Origin: Allodiplogaster sudhausi
Lineage: Eukaryota > Nematoda > Chromadorea > Rhabditida > Diplogasteridae
DNA length: 64,000 bases
NCBI GenBank assembly: GCA_945643635.1
Contig: CALZFC010000055.1
Coordinates: 242,501-306,500, forward strand
Direction: 5' to 3'
Below are positions 25,592 through 36,871 of this stretch, one piece after another. Made by a program: the position numbers and the translations under genes. The notes beneath the pieces are model-generated. The model had not been told where the DNA came from and did not search any database. It was given only the letters and a program-made list of their open reading frames with translations. Numbering within the stretch: position 1 is the first letter of the stretch; every line of letters starts with the position of its first letter.

Positions 25592-26870
25592 ATGGCATCT
25601 TCGACTGGATCTGCGAAGGCTACTTCCCCTTCTCTCCACGTCGTCTTTCTTGGCGTTCCTCGCAAGTCTCTCCTGGTTCGCTGTTACCCGTTGTCTTTCT
25701 TCTTCTTCTTTCTTATCGTCTCAGTGAATGACTATTTACTTTTTAACATGTTTCTTCATAAATGGTTTACTTTATGAAGATCTTCTTAACATTCCAAATG
25801 CTGTATGCTTCAATGAAATTAACAAGGTTACAACGGTTCTCTCTTTTGCTGGTCAATATTTATAATGACGAGCATTTATTTCCAAGCGCGGTCTGTATCC
25901 TACAACAGTAATCCAGATTACCTCATTTATTGGATGAGCAAAGTTGGAAAAAAGCGGTGAAGTATTCAGTTCGACAAGATGTGCTCAGCTGCCTCGGCGT
26001 ATGAGAGACATGCCGCCTATCCCGACACCCACTATCTCACTCTGTGCTCGCCTGATAACAGCACTATCCTTGAGGTCAGCTGGGATTAGAGAACGAGAGA
26101 GAGAAAGAGAGAGAGAGAGAAACAGACGTAAGTGACAAAAAATAACAGGAAGAGAGTGATAATTCTGAGCATATTGCAGAAAGGAGACGTTTCGTACCTA
26201 AAGAACTAAAAGCATAAGAAATCAAAGGGCACTTCCGTGCCGACCCGTCCAACCCTGCCAATGTGCTGAGTAGTAAAGATTCCGTCTCTTCCGTAACTGA
26301 AGAGTAACAAAGCAAACAATCTTGAGCTTTTGCAAGGTTCTGCCAGTGGTTGAGAATGCCATAGAAATTGTGCCTCAGCGAGAGAGTGAGAGAGAGAGAG
26401 AGACAGCGAGAAAGAGCGAGAGGGAGCGAGAGAGAGGGAGAGAGAGAGAGAGAGCGCGAGAGAAGAAATAAGGTGGAAAAAAGGACAAGGTAAACATAGG
26501 GGCTCGAGAAAGTTTTAGTTTTGAAGACGGTCATGACATAATTTTTTTTCTAAGTAGTATAACAGTGTTTGCAGAAGATGTGATAATAAGCTGAAAATTT
26601 TTGAAGACTTTTCTCTTCTACAGGTGAATGATCCTGGCTTGGCACGCACTGGCGGCCGTGAAATGGCAGTTCGCACCGCAGATGCCATTCTTCTCTTCTA
26701 CTCTGAGTGCTCGGCCGCCTCTTTCACCGCTCTCGCTGATATTCCAGCACTCCTCTCGCTTCGCAAAAAGGTCAATTCACTTTTACCTGTCAAATCGCGA
26801 TAGGACTTTTCTCTCTCCTTATCTTTCTCTTTATATTTCCACTCGTTCTATCTTTCTCGTTTGATCTCTT

Positions 26871-26930
<60 letters not shown>

Positions 26931-27739
26931 CTTCTCTCTCTGATGGATGGTCGTGCTACTTAGTTTACCTGATCCATAATCTATCTCTAACTGTTATGCA
27001 CTTGCAGGCCTGTCCCGTGCGGGTGATCTGCGACGTAGACGAAGAAGAAGCGGAGTGCAACTCTTCAGGAGTCGAGTCTGTCTCGGAAGGTCAGTAGAAA
27101 TAAGAGGAGGGATTTAGATAGGACGCGACTTACCCAATTCACAGGCTTTCTCCGAAATACATTTAACAGCATTCTTGTTTTTTTTTTAAAGAAAAATAAA
27201 ATACAGTAATAAAATACAGTAAGCAGTCGATTCAGGAACAAATAAGTGTTTGCAGGTTATGAATCCGATCGCTGCGAAAGTTCTTCAAGTCTGGGAATAC
27301 GAAGAAGAGAATCAATGGAGAAGATAAAAGAAGCTCGGGAGAATCAAAGAGTTGACTTAGCTCAGGTAGGAAGACAACGAAAGAAGATGACAGGGAAGAA
27401 GGAGTTGTTGTGCAGGGGGAGGAGTTGGCGGCTCGTCTCGGCGCTTTCTCTCGTCTGCAGCGCGTTTCTTTGCTCGACTTCACGTCGGCCGACGCCCTCC
27501 AACTGCTGCAGGAGATGCTGGAAGCAGCGAAGGCAGCGCGTCCTCCCTCGAAGTCTCTCTCGATCTCTCTGCCACTGAATCTCAAGAAGATCAAGAACAG
27601 AAGCAAGTCGATGTCCACTGAGTCGAAGGACTCCCCTCGCTCTCCCCCTCACAATCAAGCTGTTCCCCTCCCTTCGTCTCCTTCTCCTCGTCTTCCTTCT
27701 CACAAACCAACTCAATCTAGAGCATGCACTATCATGTAG
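25592..27739 (+). CDS. Degenerate Ras-like small GTPase with CaaX box (multi-exon)
   Basis: Predicted exons: 25592-25682, 25780-25826, 25887-25907, 25970-26074, 26624-26770, 27008-27089, 27256-27365, 27416-27739, which join in phase to a 308-residue protein. The fold order is Ras-like: LHVVFLGVPRKSLLVRYLL (beta1/P-loop/alpha1), RGLYPTTFDKM (switch I, with the PT pair kept), THYLTLCSPDNSTILE, VNDPGLARTGGREMAVRTAD (DxxG region), AILLFYSECSAASF, CPVRVICDVDEEE (NKxD position), SLLDFTSADALQLLQEML (SAK-like), then a Ser/Pro-rich tail ending CTIM. The P-loop lacks GxxxxGKS spacing, DTAG reads NDPG and NKxD reads CDVD, so nucleotide binding is probably lost or altered. A roughly 60-residue acidic insert follows G4. 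CTIM predicts farnesylation. Superfamily is inferred from strand order and motifs; no orthologue is recognised. Exon 1-2 joining is the least certain. Confidence 0.68.
26385..26462. repeat. (GA)n microsatellite in Ras-like gene intron
   Basis: GA tract in the 549-nt intron 26,075-26,623; a shorter one lies at 26,095-26,120. A (CT)n tract at 26,866-26,940 occupies the next intron. Confidence 0.85.
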
Positions 27740-27833
27740 TCTCCCTTTTCTTCATTTTAGATATCTTTTATTGTTATTTAATCTTTTCTTCCGACTTCCG
27801 AACCCCTTCCATTTTGACTCTCTCTTCTACATA

Positions 27834-29367
27834 CAGTACCGTCCAACATTGTTGGGTCCGAAATTAATCCGATTAATTAAATTAATTTAAATAATTCAAA
27901 CTGGAATTGCGAAGTGCTGAGGACATGCCGTGCGATTTCGTCGAAGGGTTTTATGTCTTTTTTCATTGCGCGTCATCCTAGAAAAACCGTTTTTCAAAAT
28001 ATGCCGAAATGACAAAGATCTGACAATTTTTCAATGCTACGCTGTTTAGCGGAATTTTTTACGGGGTGTTCGGCTGAGAAAGCAGCTGGCTGAATCCAGC
28101 AGCCAAACTACAAACAACAAATTAGAGTGAAAATTTCTAGGCACTTCTTATTTTGTTCGAGTTTCTTCCTTTGTTTTGCTTGAGTTTCTTATCATATTTC
28201 GGTATAAATGACAAGAAAAATGGAAAATAACATTTTCTGTAGGGAGCAAAAAGTTTGCTCCCGCAGAGCATCGAACACCGGACCTTGAGATTCCCAGCCA
28301 AACGCTGTCGCAATACACCACACTCAACTTGACAAAGGAAGAATGTACCTTTTCTATCCGGACCCGAAACAGTAATCTCTTGGAATGAAGAAGATCGAAA
28401 TAAGATGAGATAGAGGGGGAGAAGGAGAGAGATAAAACAAGACTGACCATGAGAGAGATATATTGAACGAGAGAGAGAGAGAGAGAGAACAACAGAGAAA
28501 GAGAGGAGTGGATAGATTGAAAGAGTGAGAGAGATAGAGAGAGAGAAAGGGAGAGTGAGAGTATGTGTGAACGAGAGAGAAAGAGAGAGACAGTAAAGAG
28601 AGGGAGAGAATGAGAGAGACAGTAAAGAGGGAGAGAATGAGAGAGAGAGTAAAGAGAGGGAGAGAATGAGAGAGACAGTGAAGAGAGAGAGGTCGATGGC
28701 AGAGATTGTCAACTTGTTTCAATGAAAAGCGTTGCAGTGCGTTGGGAGGTCTAGACCTAGATCTACGCATTGCAAAAATTAACCAGACAAGCCCCTTGAA
28801 TCGTCATCCTCCACGCTTCGTTGGTGAGGCTGCGGACAATGTGCTAGTAAAGGTACATTCAATTTCTTCCAAGTTGCGTGTGGTGTATTGCGACAGCCTT
28901 TGGCTTTGAATCTCAAGGTCCGGTGTTCGATGCTCTGCGGGAGCAAACTTTTTGCTCCCTACAGAAAATGTTATTTTCCATTTTTCTTGTCATTTATACC
29001 CAAATATGATAAGAAACTCAAGCAAAACAAAGGAAGAAACTCGAACAAAATAAGAAGTGCCTAGAAAATTTCACTCTAATTTGTTGTTTGTAGTTTGGCT
29101 GCTGGATTCAGCCAGCTGCTTTCTCAGCCGAACACCCCGTAAAAAATTCCGCTAAACAGCGTAGCATTGAAAAATTGTCAGATCTTTGTCATTTCGGCAT
29201 ATTTTGAAAAACGGTTTTTCTAGGATGACGCGCAATGAAAAAAGACATAAAACCCTCCGACGAAATCGCACGGCATGTCCTCAGCACTTCGCAATTCCAG
29301 TTTGAATTATTTAAATTAATTTAATTAATCGGATTAATTTCGGACCCAACAATGTTGGACGGTACTG
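27834..29367. mobile_element. Fold-back element, Tc1/mariner-like termini (1,534 bp)
   Basis: The element starts CAGTACCGTCCAACATTG and ends with its exact inverse complement, each flanked by TA, the target-site signature of Tc1/mariner insertion. The inverted repeats are about 518 bp (27,834-28,351 and 28,849-29,367) and nearly identical. The ~500-bp spacer holds a (GA)n tract (about 28,465-28,695) and no transposase. Each arm carries a copy of a tRNA-like stretch around 'ggtgttcgatgctctgc' beside a short hairpin, GGGAGCAAA/TTTGCTCCC. It sits about 95 bp after the Ras-like gene stop. It is a non-autonomous MITE-like element; its mobilising transposase is not in the window. Confidence 0.8.
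28465..28695. repeat. (GA)n tract in fold-back spacer
   Basis: GA-rich tract including three near-copies of a ~30-bp 'agagagacagtaaagaggga' motif. Confidence 0.85.
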
Positions 29368-29369
29368 TA

Positions 29370-30066
29370 TGTATTAGCTATCCCTTCCTGCAAATCTCTC
29401 GTCTCGTCTGCAAAGCTCCTATATATTTATCTATTATCATCAAGACTTCTCCATCTTTCATTCTCTTTCAATCTTCCCTCACTTCTCTATGTTATGCTAA
29501 CGGGTAGCTGTGTCTACTTTAGTCATGTAATCTCACCATATACATACATATGTATTGTGCCACAATTTTGTCGATTCTATTTATTTTTGTGAAATGTACA
29601 TGTCATTAGATCAGAATTGTACTCGGACAATGGAAGAGTCATTGAATGTTTGCGTTCAGCGAAATTTGATTGGTGATTCTTCTTCTGCAAGCCAATTCAA
29701 GGGTGCAGTAATTGAAGGGTCAGTCAAGGAATTCTTCAATCTTCGCCACGAAACACTCTCTTAGATTCTTCCATCAAAATGATTCGCTATCTCTGGAAGA
29801 CGAATTTCTGGAATCAAATATGGACTGAGAGAACGCGAAAGAGACACAGAGAGGGAGGGAGAAAGAAAGAAGAATTGAAAGGTGCTGCCGAGGAGCGGAA
29901 GACAACGGCTACGCATGAAGGATTCGATGAATGGACAAGTCAAAGGCGGTATTGCAGAGATGAAAGCGAGAGAGAGAGAGAGAGAAGAAAGTAGAAAGGG
30001 GAGGGAGAGAGAAAGAGACAGAGAGAGAGAGAGAGAGAAGAAAGGAGAAAGGGGAGGGAGAGAGAA

Positions 30067-30106
<40 letters not shown>

Positions 30107-32104
30107 GGGAGTGGAACGAGATAAAGAAAGTAAAGGGAAATTATGGAGAAGAAGGAGTAGTGAAAGCAGCAAGAATATAGTGGGCCTTTCATTAGTGTAC
30201 ATCTGGCAGAGCCGCATTGTGTTTCTTCTGCAGTTCATAGTTACCGATTTAGAAAGAGCCAAGAAGTTGTGTTCTTCCGCAGAGTTATTCCGACAACAAT
30301 GACACCCTCAGCTTTGTGACTAAATACAAGTGAAAAGTAATAATAAAAAAGAAAGAGTGCAAAGCTACAGAATCACCCAAGATCGAGGTGTCATGGGTGC
30401 ATCGATCACACCTCGATGTTCAGCGGTACTCTACGTTCTCATTCTGTGTCATGTATGTATTCAGTTACTTCCTTAATTCATTCATCTTCAGCTTAGTTGT
30501 TTGTTCTCGTCTTCAGTACACTATTTTAGATCTGGTTTCATGTATGCATCTGCAACTATTTTATTTATATTTATTCACATTCTTCCTCTTTCATTATCTC
30601 TTTCTTTTCTTTCTCTGTCTCTATCTCTTCCAATCTCTATCTCTTTCGTTCTCTTTCTCTTTCTTTATCTCTCTCCCTCTACCTCTATCTCCTCTACTGT
30701 TCTCATCTTATCTCCATCCATCTTTACAGAAAAGGAGACAGAAGGAATCATGCATGAAGAACTTATCCGATGAAGGAAAAAAGAAAACCAAGCTTGGAGG
30801 TGGGTGCAATGGAACCAAGATAAGAGATGGAGGGTGAGAGACGGAGGAACAGAGAGGAAAGCGAGAGATAAGAGAAGGAGGGTGAGAGAGGGAGGAACAG
30901 AGAGGAAAGTGAAAGAGAATGAGAGGAACACGGAATGAAAAGAGTTTGCGGGGAAGAGAGGGTCGAGCGTGGAAGAGCAAGATCGACATGGAGGAAGCAG
31001 GAGAGAAGGAGCACTGGCAGCGGAGGGCGAGGGTCACCTACTCGAGGCTATCCGACGTATTCTGCGAGATTTGCCTCGTGGACAACAGCCCACCTTCCTT
31101 CTCTTTCTCTTAGCTTCTTCTCTTTCTCTCTCTCTCGCTTTCTCTCTTTTGCTGTCGCTTTCTCGCTTTCTCTCTTTCTCTCTGCTACTCTTTCATCCAT
31201 CGCCGTTTTGTATCTTCTTGTCATGCCTCATTAAGAATCCCTTACGATGCCTGCAGAGTGGCTACTTCTCTGGTATCCTAATCCCTCTAAAATATCTCTG
31301 AATTTTCCTTCACTTCCCTCTCCCTTCTTCAGACTACACTACCATTGTGCTCTTTTTTAGGACTGCACAGTGTGTTATTCGCTGATTGTGAGATCCGCCG
31401 ATGCTCCTGGGCTGCATACTATCCTCTCTCTCTCTCTCTCTCTCTCTCCCTCTCTTTCTCTCTCGCTCTCTCTCTCGCTCGCTTTCTATGCCTCTTTCCT
31501 TCTCTGTGCTCCTACTTTTCTTCCCTCTCTTTCTTTCCCTCTCCTTTCTTCGTTTCCAGTCTTTCAAATGAGGCTGGCAACAGAAGCGTCGTCCTTTGTG
31601 CAGTGCGAAGAGTAGCCATTCTTCTCATCCTTTCTCCTTCTCTCTAATTCATTGTAATTCTCTCTATCTCTCCCTCTCTATTTCTAACTCCCTCCTCCCC
31701 AGCTCCATTCTCTTCTCCAAGCTTCTTCGCTCATTTAGTTCTCTTCGTTTAGCGTGTCGGTGTCTGTGAGTCTCTGTGACTCTTTTCCCACTTTCCCTCA
31801 CCTTCACTTCTCACACATCTCTGTTTCTCTGGCTCTCTCACTCTCTCTCAATCTTTGTTTCGTTTTCTTCTTTCCCCACTCTCATTACATGTTTCGATAT
31901 CTCTGCTTTCCTCTTTTCTTCATCAATGTTTCCGTCCTTCCTTCTTCTTTTTCCTCCTGGCAGACAACTGAAATTTCTCGTCTTTTCTGTTGAGATGACA
32001 TGATTCCCGCGTATTGCCAGATTCACGACTACAATTTTCAGATCGTTTCATGAAAAATATAGCCGTAGAAAATTGAATTCATTACACTAAAGGGATAGAG
32101 AGAT

Positions 32105-32143
<39 letters not shown>

Positions 32144-32558
32144 AAAGCCATATACTACAGAGGAAGATCGAGAGGAAGAAAACGAGCAGTGCTATAGGAA
32201 GAGGAAACAAGGGTACGGTATTGAATGTGATGAGCGTGAGTCTGCGAAGGAGAAGTGATAAAGAGAGAGTGGGAAAAAGAACTCCTATGTTAATGGATTG
32301 AGAGTGCCTTCTTCTGTGAAGAATGCGGCCTGGAGATGAGCAGACGGAGCCGGTCTTCGAGGGGGTCGCCTCTCGTCTCGTTCATCGTCAGCCATCCATT
32401 CTTTCTCTTCTTCTCTCCCCTTTTCTCCTTGCACCAACAGCAGATAAGTAATTGCTGGCTGTAAATCATTTATTTTGAAATCTCACGGGGCAAGAAATTG
32501 AAAAAGCTGAGGAAAGGAAGAGAAGGCTAGAGGGCTTATCAAAGTGCAGGGAACAGCA

Positions 32559-32605
<47 letters not shown>

Positions 32606-33475
32606 GAGAGAGAGGGAAAGATAGATCGCCCAATGCTTGGAGAAATAAAGAGGATGTCTGGAGAGTGTTAAATAAAGTATGTGTGAGTAGGCGCGGACTC
32701 TAGTCGGTTCTCACTTCTGACTCCTTTGAAGTCTCAGAGTTGAGATGAGAAGGAGACGAAAAGGAGCTCCCCATGAAAGACAGCCAAATATAAGCCACTA
32801 TATCTTCAATTTCTTCCCAGTCATCTCTATGGCCTGTTGCTATCCACCTCTCTCCCCATTCTCTCGTATTCCCTCTCACTCTCTTCCTTCTCACTTTCTG
32901 CTTTTTGGTACCTGGCTAGGGAACACGTCGAACTTGTAAATGAGATATTAAGTCGTAGTGGAATTGAGATGGAGACGAGAGCTTGGGAGGAAATTGTTCG
33001 AGGAAGAGAATGAGATAGAAGGACAGAGAGTGGTGAATAGAAGAGCATTGTGAGAGAAACTGAATAAGAAGGAGTGAGAGAGAGTGTGTGACGAAATGAT
33101 GAGAGAAAGAGAAGGAATAGGACTGAGAAAGAGAGAGAGAGAGCGAGAGAGAAGGAATAGGAGAGAGAGAGAGAGATAGAGAGTGCGAGAGAGAAGGAAT
33201 AGGAGTGAGAGGGAGAGAAAGGGAGCGTGCAGAAGAGAGTGAAATTGAAGGAAAAAAGTGTGCGTCTCGTAGCAAATGAAATTGTGTATGTTATGAATAA
33301 TGGGATATTCACCAAGTGAGGAAGTGAAGTACCCCGAGAGTCTCAGGAAAAGGTCCACACAAATCTACAGATGATGAGAATGCAATATTCCAATGAACCA
33401 TGCAGAGCGAGAGAGGAGAAGGTTTGAATTATCTGCCACTTTAAAATGCATTTTAAAGTCTAGTGATAAGTTCAG
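29370..33475. other. Unresolved microsatellite-rich interval
   Basis: 4.1 kb between the fold-back element and the first recognisable EGF exon. It carries (GA)n at 29,968-30,110, 32,108-32,139, 32,563-32,618 and 33,128-33,200, and (CT)n at 30,590-30,700 and 31,420-31,490. Upstream exons of the EGF membrane protein probably lie here because the 33,476 exon needs a phase-1 partner. Two short exon-like patches near 31,020-31,090 (minor frame EGEGHLLEAIRRILRDLPR) and 31,353-31,430 (YSLIVRSADAPGLHT) are possible but unproven. Confidence 0.5.
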
Positions 33476-34599
33476 GCGGCACTCCTTGTGATTCGTACCC
33501 TTGCTGGAATGAAGGGACCTGCGTCCCTTACCCTGCGAATCTCTCCAGCTCCTCCTCATGGATCTCCCCCACTTCTTCTGAATCCTACTCCTGCCTCTGT
33601 CCCAACTTCTTCCTCGGCAGGCACTGCCAGTACAGGGTGAGCATTTCTTCTCATTATTCCTCTCTCTCTCTCTTAACATTTTATGATTTGCACATTATGC
33701 ATAGGTAGATCATACAAATGTCTGAAATTAACTTAGAGAAAAGTAGTAGACAAATAATCAGGAAACGTTATTGTATGCAAAAGGATTTGAGAGACAATTA
33801 GGAGGAAGGAGAGAGAGAGAGTGAGAGAGAGAAAGAGAGAGAAAGAGAGAGAGAAAGATAGAGAGAGAAAGAGAGAAGGAATGAGAGTGAAGGGAAGTGC
33901 CTATTCATGTACGCTCAATCACTTTGATATCTACTGAGACGACGTATTATGACTAGTGTCTTAAAGAGAAGGATTACAATGGACGGGAATGTTTCCCTGT
34001 GCTTCCTAGATTCTTCTAATCTTTCTCTTCATGTTTAGTTGGTGTCTTTGTGTCGGTTGACGAACTGCTCGGCGGATGAAGAATGTCACTTCGAAGACAT
34101 CAACTTCCGGTGTTCACAATCACTGCTTGGTTTGTGTTCTTCTCTTCCTTTCTTGCATGAGTGAGTATCCCGCTGGGGTTACCATGAGAAATACATTTTT
34201 TGCTTTCTGCATCTTCCAATATTTCAATATGACGTAAAAAAAACAAGGATAAGATAGCTAGATTTGGAGACTGCGACTGGGTGGAGTGGGGAGGAGCAAG
34301 TCGCTTGTCTTGAGTAGTGGTTGGAATGCATGGGAGAGTCGGGATGTATCTGCTGAACTCGCTAGATCTCCTCTCTTCCTGTGTCTCCTCGCCTTGTCTC
34401 AATGGCGGAGAATGCCTGGAGGGAATCCACGGCCATCGCTGCAGTTGTCTCTCTCCGTTTAGCGGGCCGCTCTGCCAATGTTAGCTTCTTCTCTGCTTCT
34501 TTTCACCCAACCTCATTTCCTTACATTCAATTATCTCCATAACTCACTACCGTTTTTTCTCGTTTTCACTCTATTTCTTTTCTCTGCTTTCTTGTTGCC

Positions 34600-34649
<50 letters not shown>

Positions 34650-34656
34650 CTGTCCT

Positions 34657-34706
<50 letters not shown>

Positions 34707-35669
34707 CGCTCTCTCTCTCGTTCTCACCCTCTGTCTCTCTGTCTCTTGCTCTCTCTCTCTCCATTTGTGTGTCCATCTCTCTTGCTCTCTCATTATACAT
34801 CACGCTTTCTCTTTTCTGTTTTCTTACCTCTGAATAATCATAAAAAAATTATGTAACGATTATAAATAAAGAAAAGGTTTCCGCAATGCTTAATATTATT
34901 ATAATTGTAATAAATCAATTATTTTGCAGTTGAAAAGAACGGGGAGCCGACATTGGAATGGAGCAGAATCGAAATGATTCTTCTCTTTCTTCTCTTCTGC
35001 TTTCTTCTTATCGTGCTTGTCTTGGTTTGCTGCTCAGGCAACATGGGATTCTACATTTCCGTTCCTACCAAACGTTATTCAAGGTTACTTGTCTTTACAT
35101 CATTTGCTTTATTTTAGAATATCAGCTCTCTTTTGAAGCTAAAAGAGGATAAATCGATGTTTCTAGATGGAATGACCGTGAAGAAGCGTCAGACGAAGAA
35201 GCTGAAGAAGAGGAAATTGCTCTGGGCCGAATTAAGAAGTAAGTGGTCGAATTGAGAGGGATTCACCCTCAGAATGGAAATAATACATATATTTTTGAAA
35301 CAAGAGAGTGGCAAACACCCACACTTAAAAAAAAAAACATTTTGTGGGCTTGTAACTTTGTAGCAAGTTGCAAGGAATTGTTCTAACTTTCTGGAATTAC
35401 GTTTCAGACAAATGCAAATTTATCCGCGCTTATAAAACAATTTGTTAACGACTCCTTTAGAATTAGTGCGACATATAAAAATGGCATAGATTATATAGAA
35501 AGCGAAAAAATCCTCGTTTTTCAGTGACTGTATGAGAACATCGCAAACAACGGAAACATTTGTTGACGTGGAAAGAGGGCGACGAATTGATGGTGGCGGA
35601 GAAGGGGAGGGAGCTTCCTTCAGCAATGGCCGCTGTCTTGGCGGGCCCAATGGCGCCTTTAAATTATAA
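33476..35669 (+). CDS. EGF-domain single-pass membrane protein, 3' part
   Basis: C-terminal exons of a type I membrane protein. Exon 33476-33636 encodes an EGF-like module (CDSYPCWNEGTC ... SYSCLCPNFFLGRHCQ). Exon 34039-34129 encodes a Cys-rich piece (CRLTNCSADEECHFEDINF). The next exon, about 34,340-34,475, has a second EGF module (SPCLNGGECLEGIHGHRC ... CLSPFSGPLCQ). The exon from about 34,930 gives a short stalk and one transmembrane helix (MILLFLLFCFLLIVLVLVCC). The cytoplasmic tail is acidic (REEASDEEAEEEEIALGRI), then Gly-rich, ending GGPNGAFKL. All four junctions keep phase. Cysteine spacing identifies EGF folds, implying adhesion or receptor function, but too little is visible to choose among cadherin-EGF, Crumbs-like or other families. 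The 5' end is missing. Confidence 0.75.
33805..33882. repeat. (GA)n microsatellite
   Basis: GA tract in the intron between the first EGF exon and the Cys-rich exon. Confidence 0.85.
34598..34780. repeat. (CT)n microsatellite
   Basis: Long CT tract in the intron before the transmembrane exon; produces spurious Leu/Ser frames. Confidence 0.9.
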
Positions 35670-36388
35670 CACATTTTCTAAGAATGAAAGTTAGCAATAT
35701 TTGATTTGTAAAGAAACGGGTTCTTTATTTTGACATTCCTCGTTCATTTCTCTCGTTGCCTTCTATCTTCTGCTCATTTCCATGTGTGCATGTATTTTGT
35801 TTTATCTTGTGATAAAATATCACCAATCCTTTTTATATTTCAATTTGACACCAATAATTGAATTTTGGTTTGTGACTCAATCAGGCGACGACTCCCTCTG
35901 ATGATCTACCACAGTCGTACTAGCATGTTTTCGAGAGTATCGCTCTAACCGATCTCTCTCTCTCTCTCTCTCTCTCTTTATCTCTTTCTCTCTCTCTCTC
36001 ACTCTCTCTCTCTCTCTTTCTCCTCTGTTCTCTTAGTCTCCTCCCTATCACCCTTATAGCAGCTTGTCACAATTTCTCAGAGTCTGCGTATTCCTCATAT
36101 GGAAGCTTTTATGCCCCGAGGGAAAAGACGCGGATTTCGCTTTTGACCGAGGCCGTGGCATTCATCAACAAACCCCATTTCTCTGATTCTGACGTTTAAA
36201 GGGGACCGATACAGAAAGAGCTAAATATGTACTACATGCATTTAGATAGAGAGTACAGAGATAGAACTGTAAAAGAAGAAGGAGCAGGCCGAAAGAATAA
36301 GCATATGAAATGTCTTGAAGTCTTTGTTTTCATTGTTAGATTAGTAAAATGTTTTAATACCAGCATATTATAGAGGGAGTTTTATCAT
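35670..36388. other. Convergent intergenic region
   Basis: About 720 bp between two stop codons of converging genes, holding a (CT)n tract at 35,956-36,022. No coding signal. Confidence 0.55.
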
Positions 36389-36572
36389 TTATTGCACTCG
36401 AAATGATGTTTTGGTTCCAGCGGCTCTGGAGGTGAATTTGAAGTTGTATTGACGAGCCAAACAGAGAAGCTCGGAGAGATCGCGGCTCATCTCCATCTCA
36501 ACAAGTCACTCTCCCTTCATAACAATCTTTTGATTGACATTCTGCTTCTTATCTCCGCATCGATACGCCCGT

Positions 36573-36623
<51 letters not shown>

Positions 36624-36769
36624 TCTTTTTCTCTCTCTTCTCTCTCTCTCCCTCTCTCTCTCTTTCTTTCTCTGTTCCTCTCTCTCTCTATCTCTCTCTC
36701 CCTCTTCCCGCTCTCTATCTCTCTCTCTCTCTTCATGCTCTCTCTCTCCCTCCCTCTCCCTCTGTCCCT

Positions 36770-36806
<37 letters not shown>

Positions 36807-36840
36807 CTCGGTCTCTCTCTCCCTCTTACCCGTTCTCTCT

Positions 36841-36871
<31 letters not shown>

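Noticed and set aside
28240..28340. Functional tRNA gene in the fold-back arms
   Set aside because: B-box-like 'gttcgatgc' is present, but acceptor and D-arm pairing are not convincing; treated as a tRNA-like relic.
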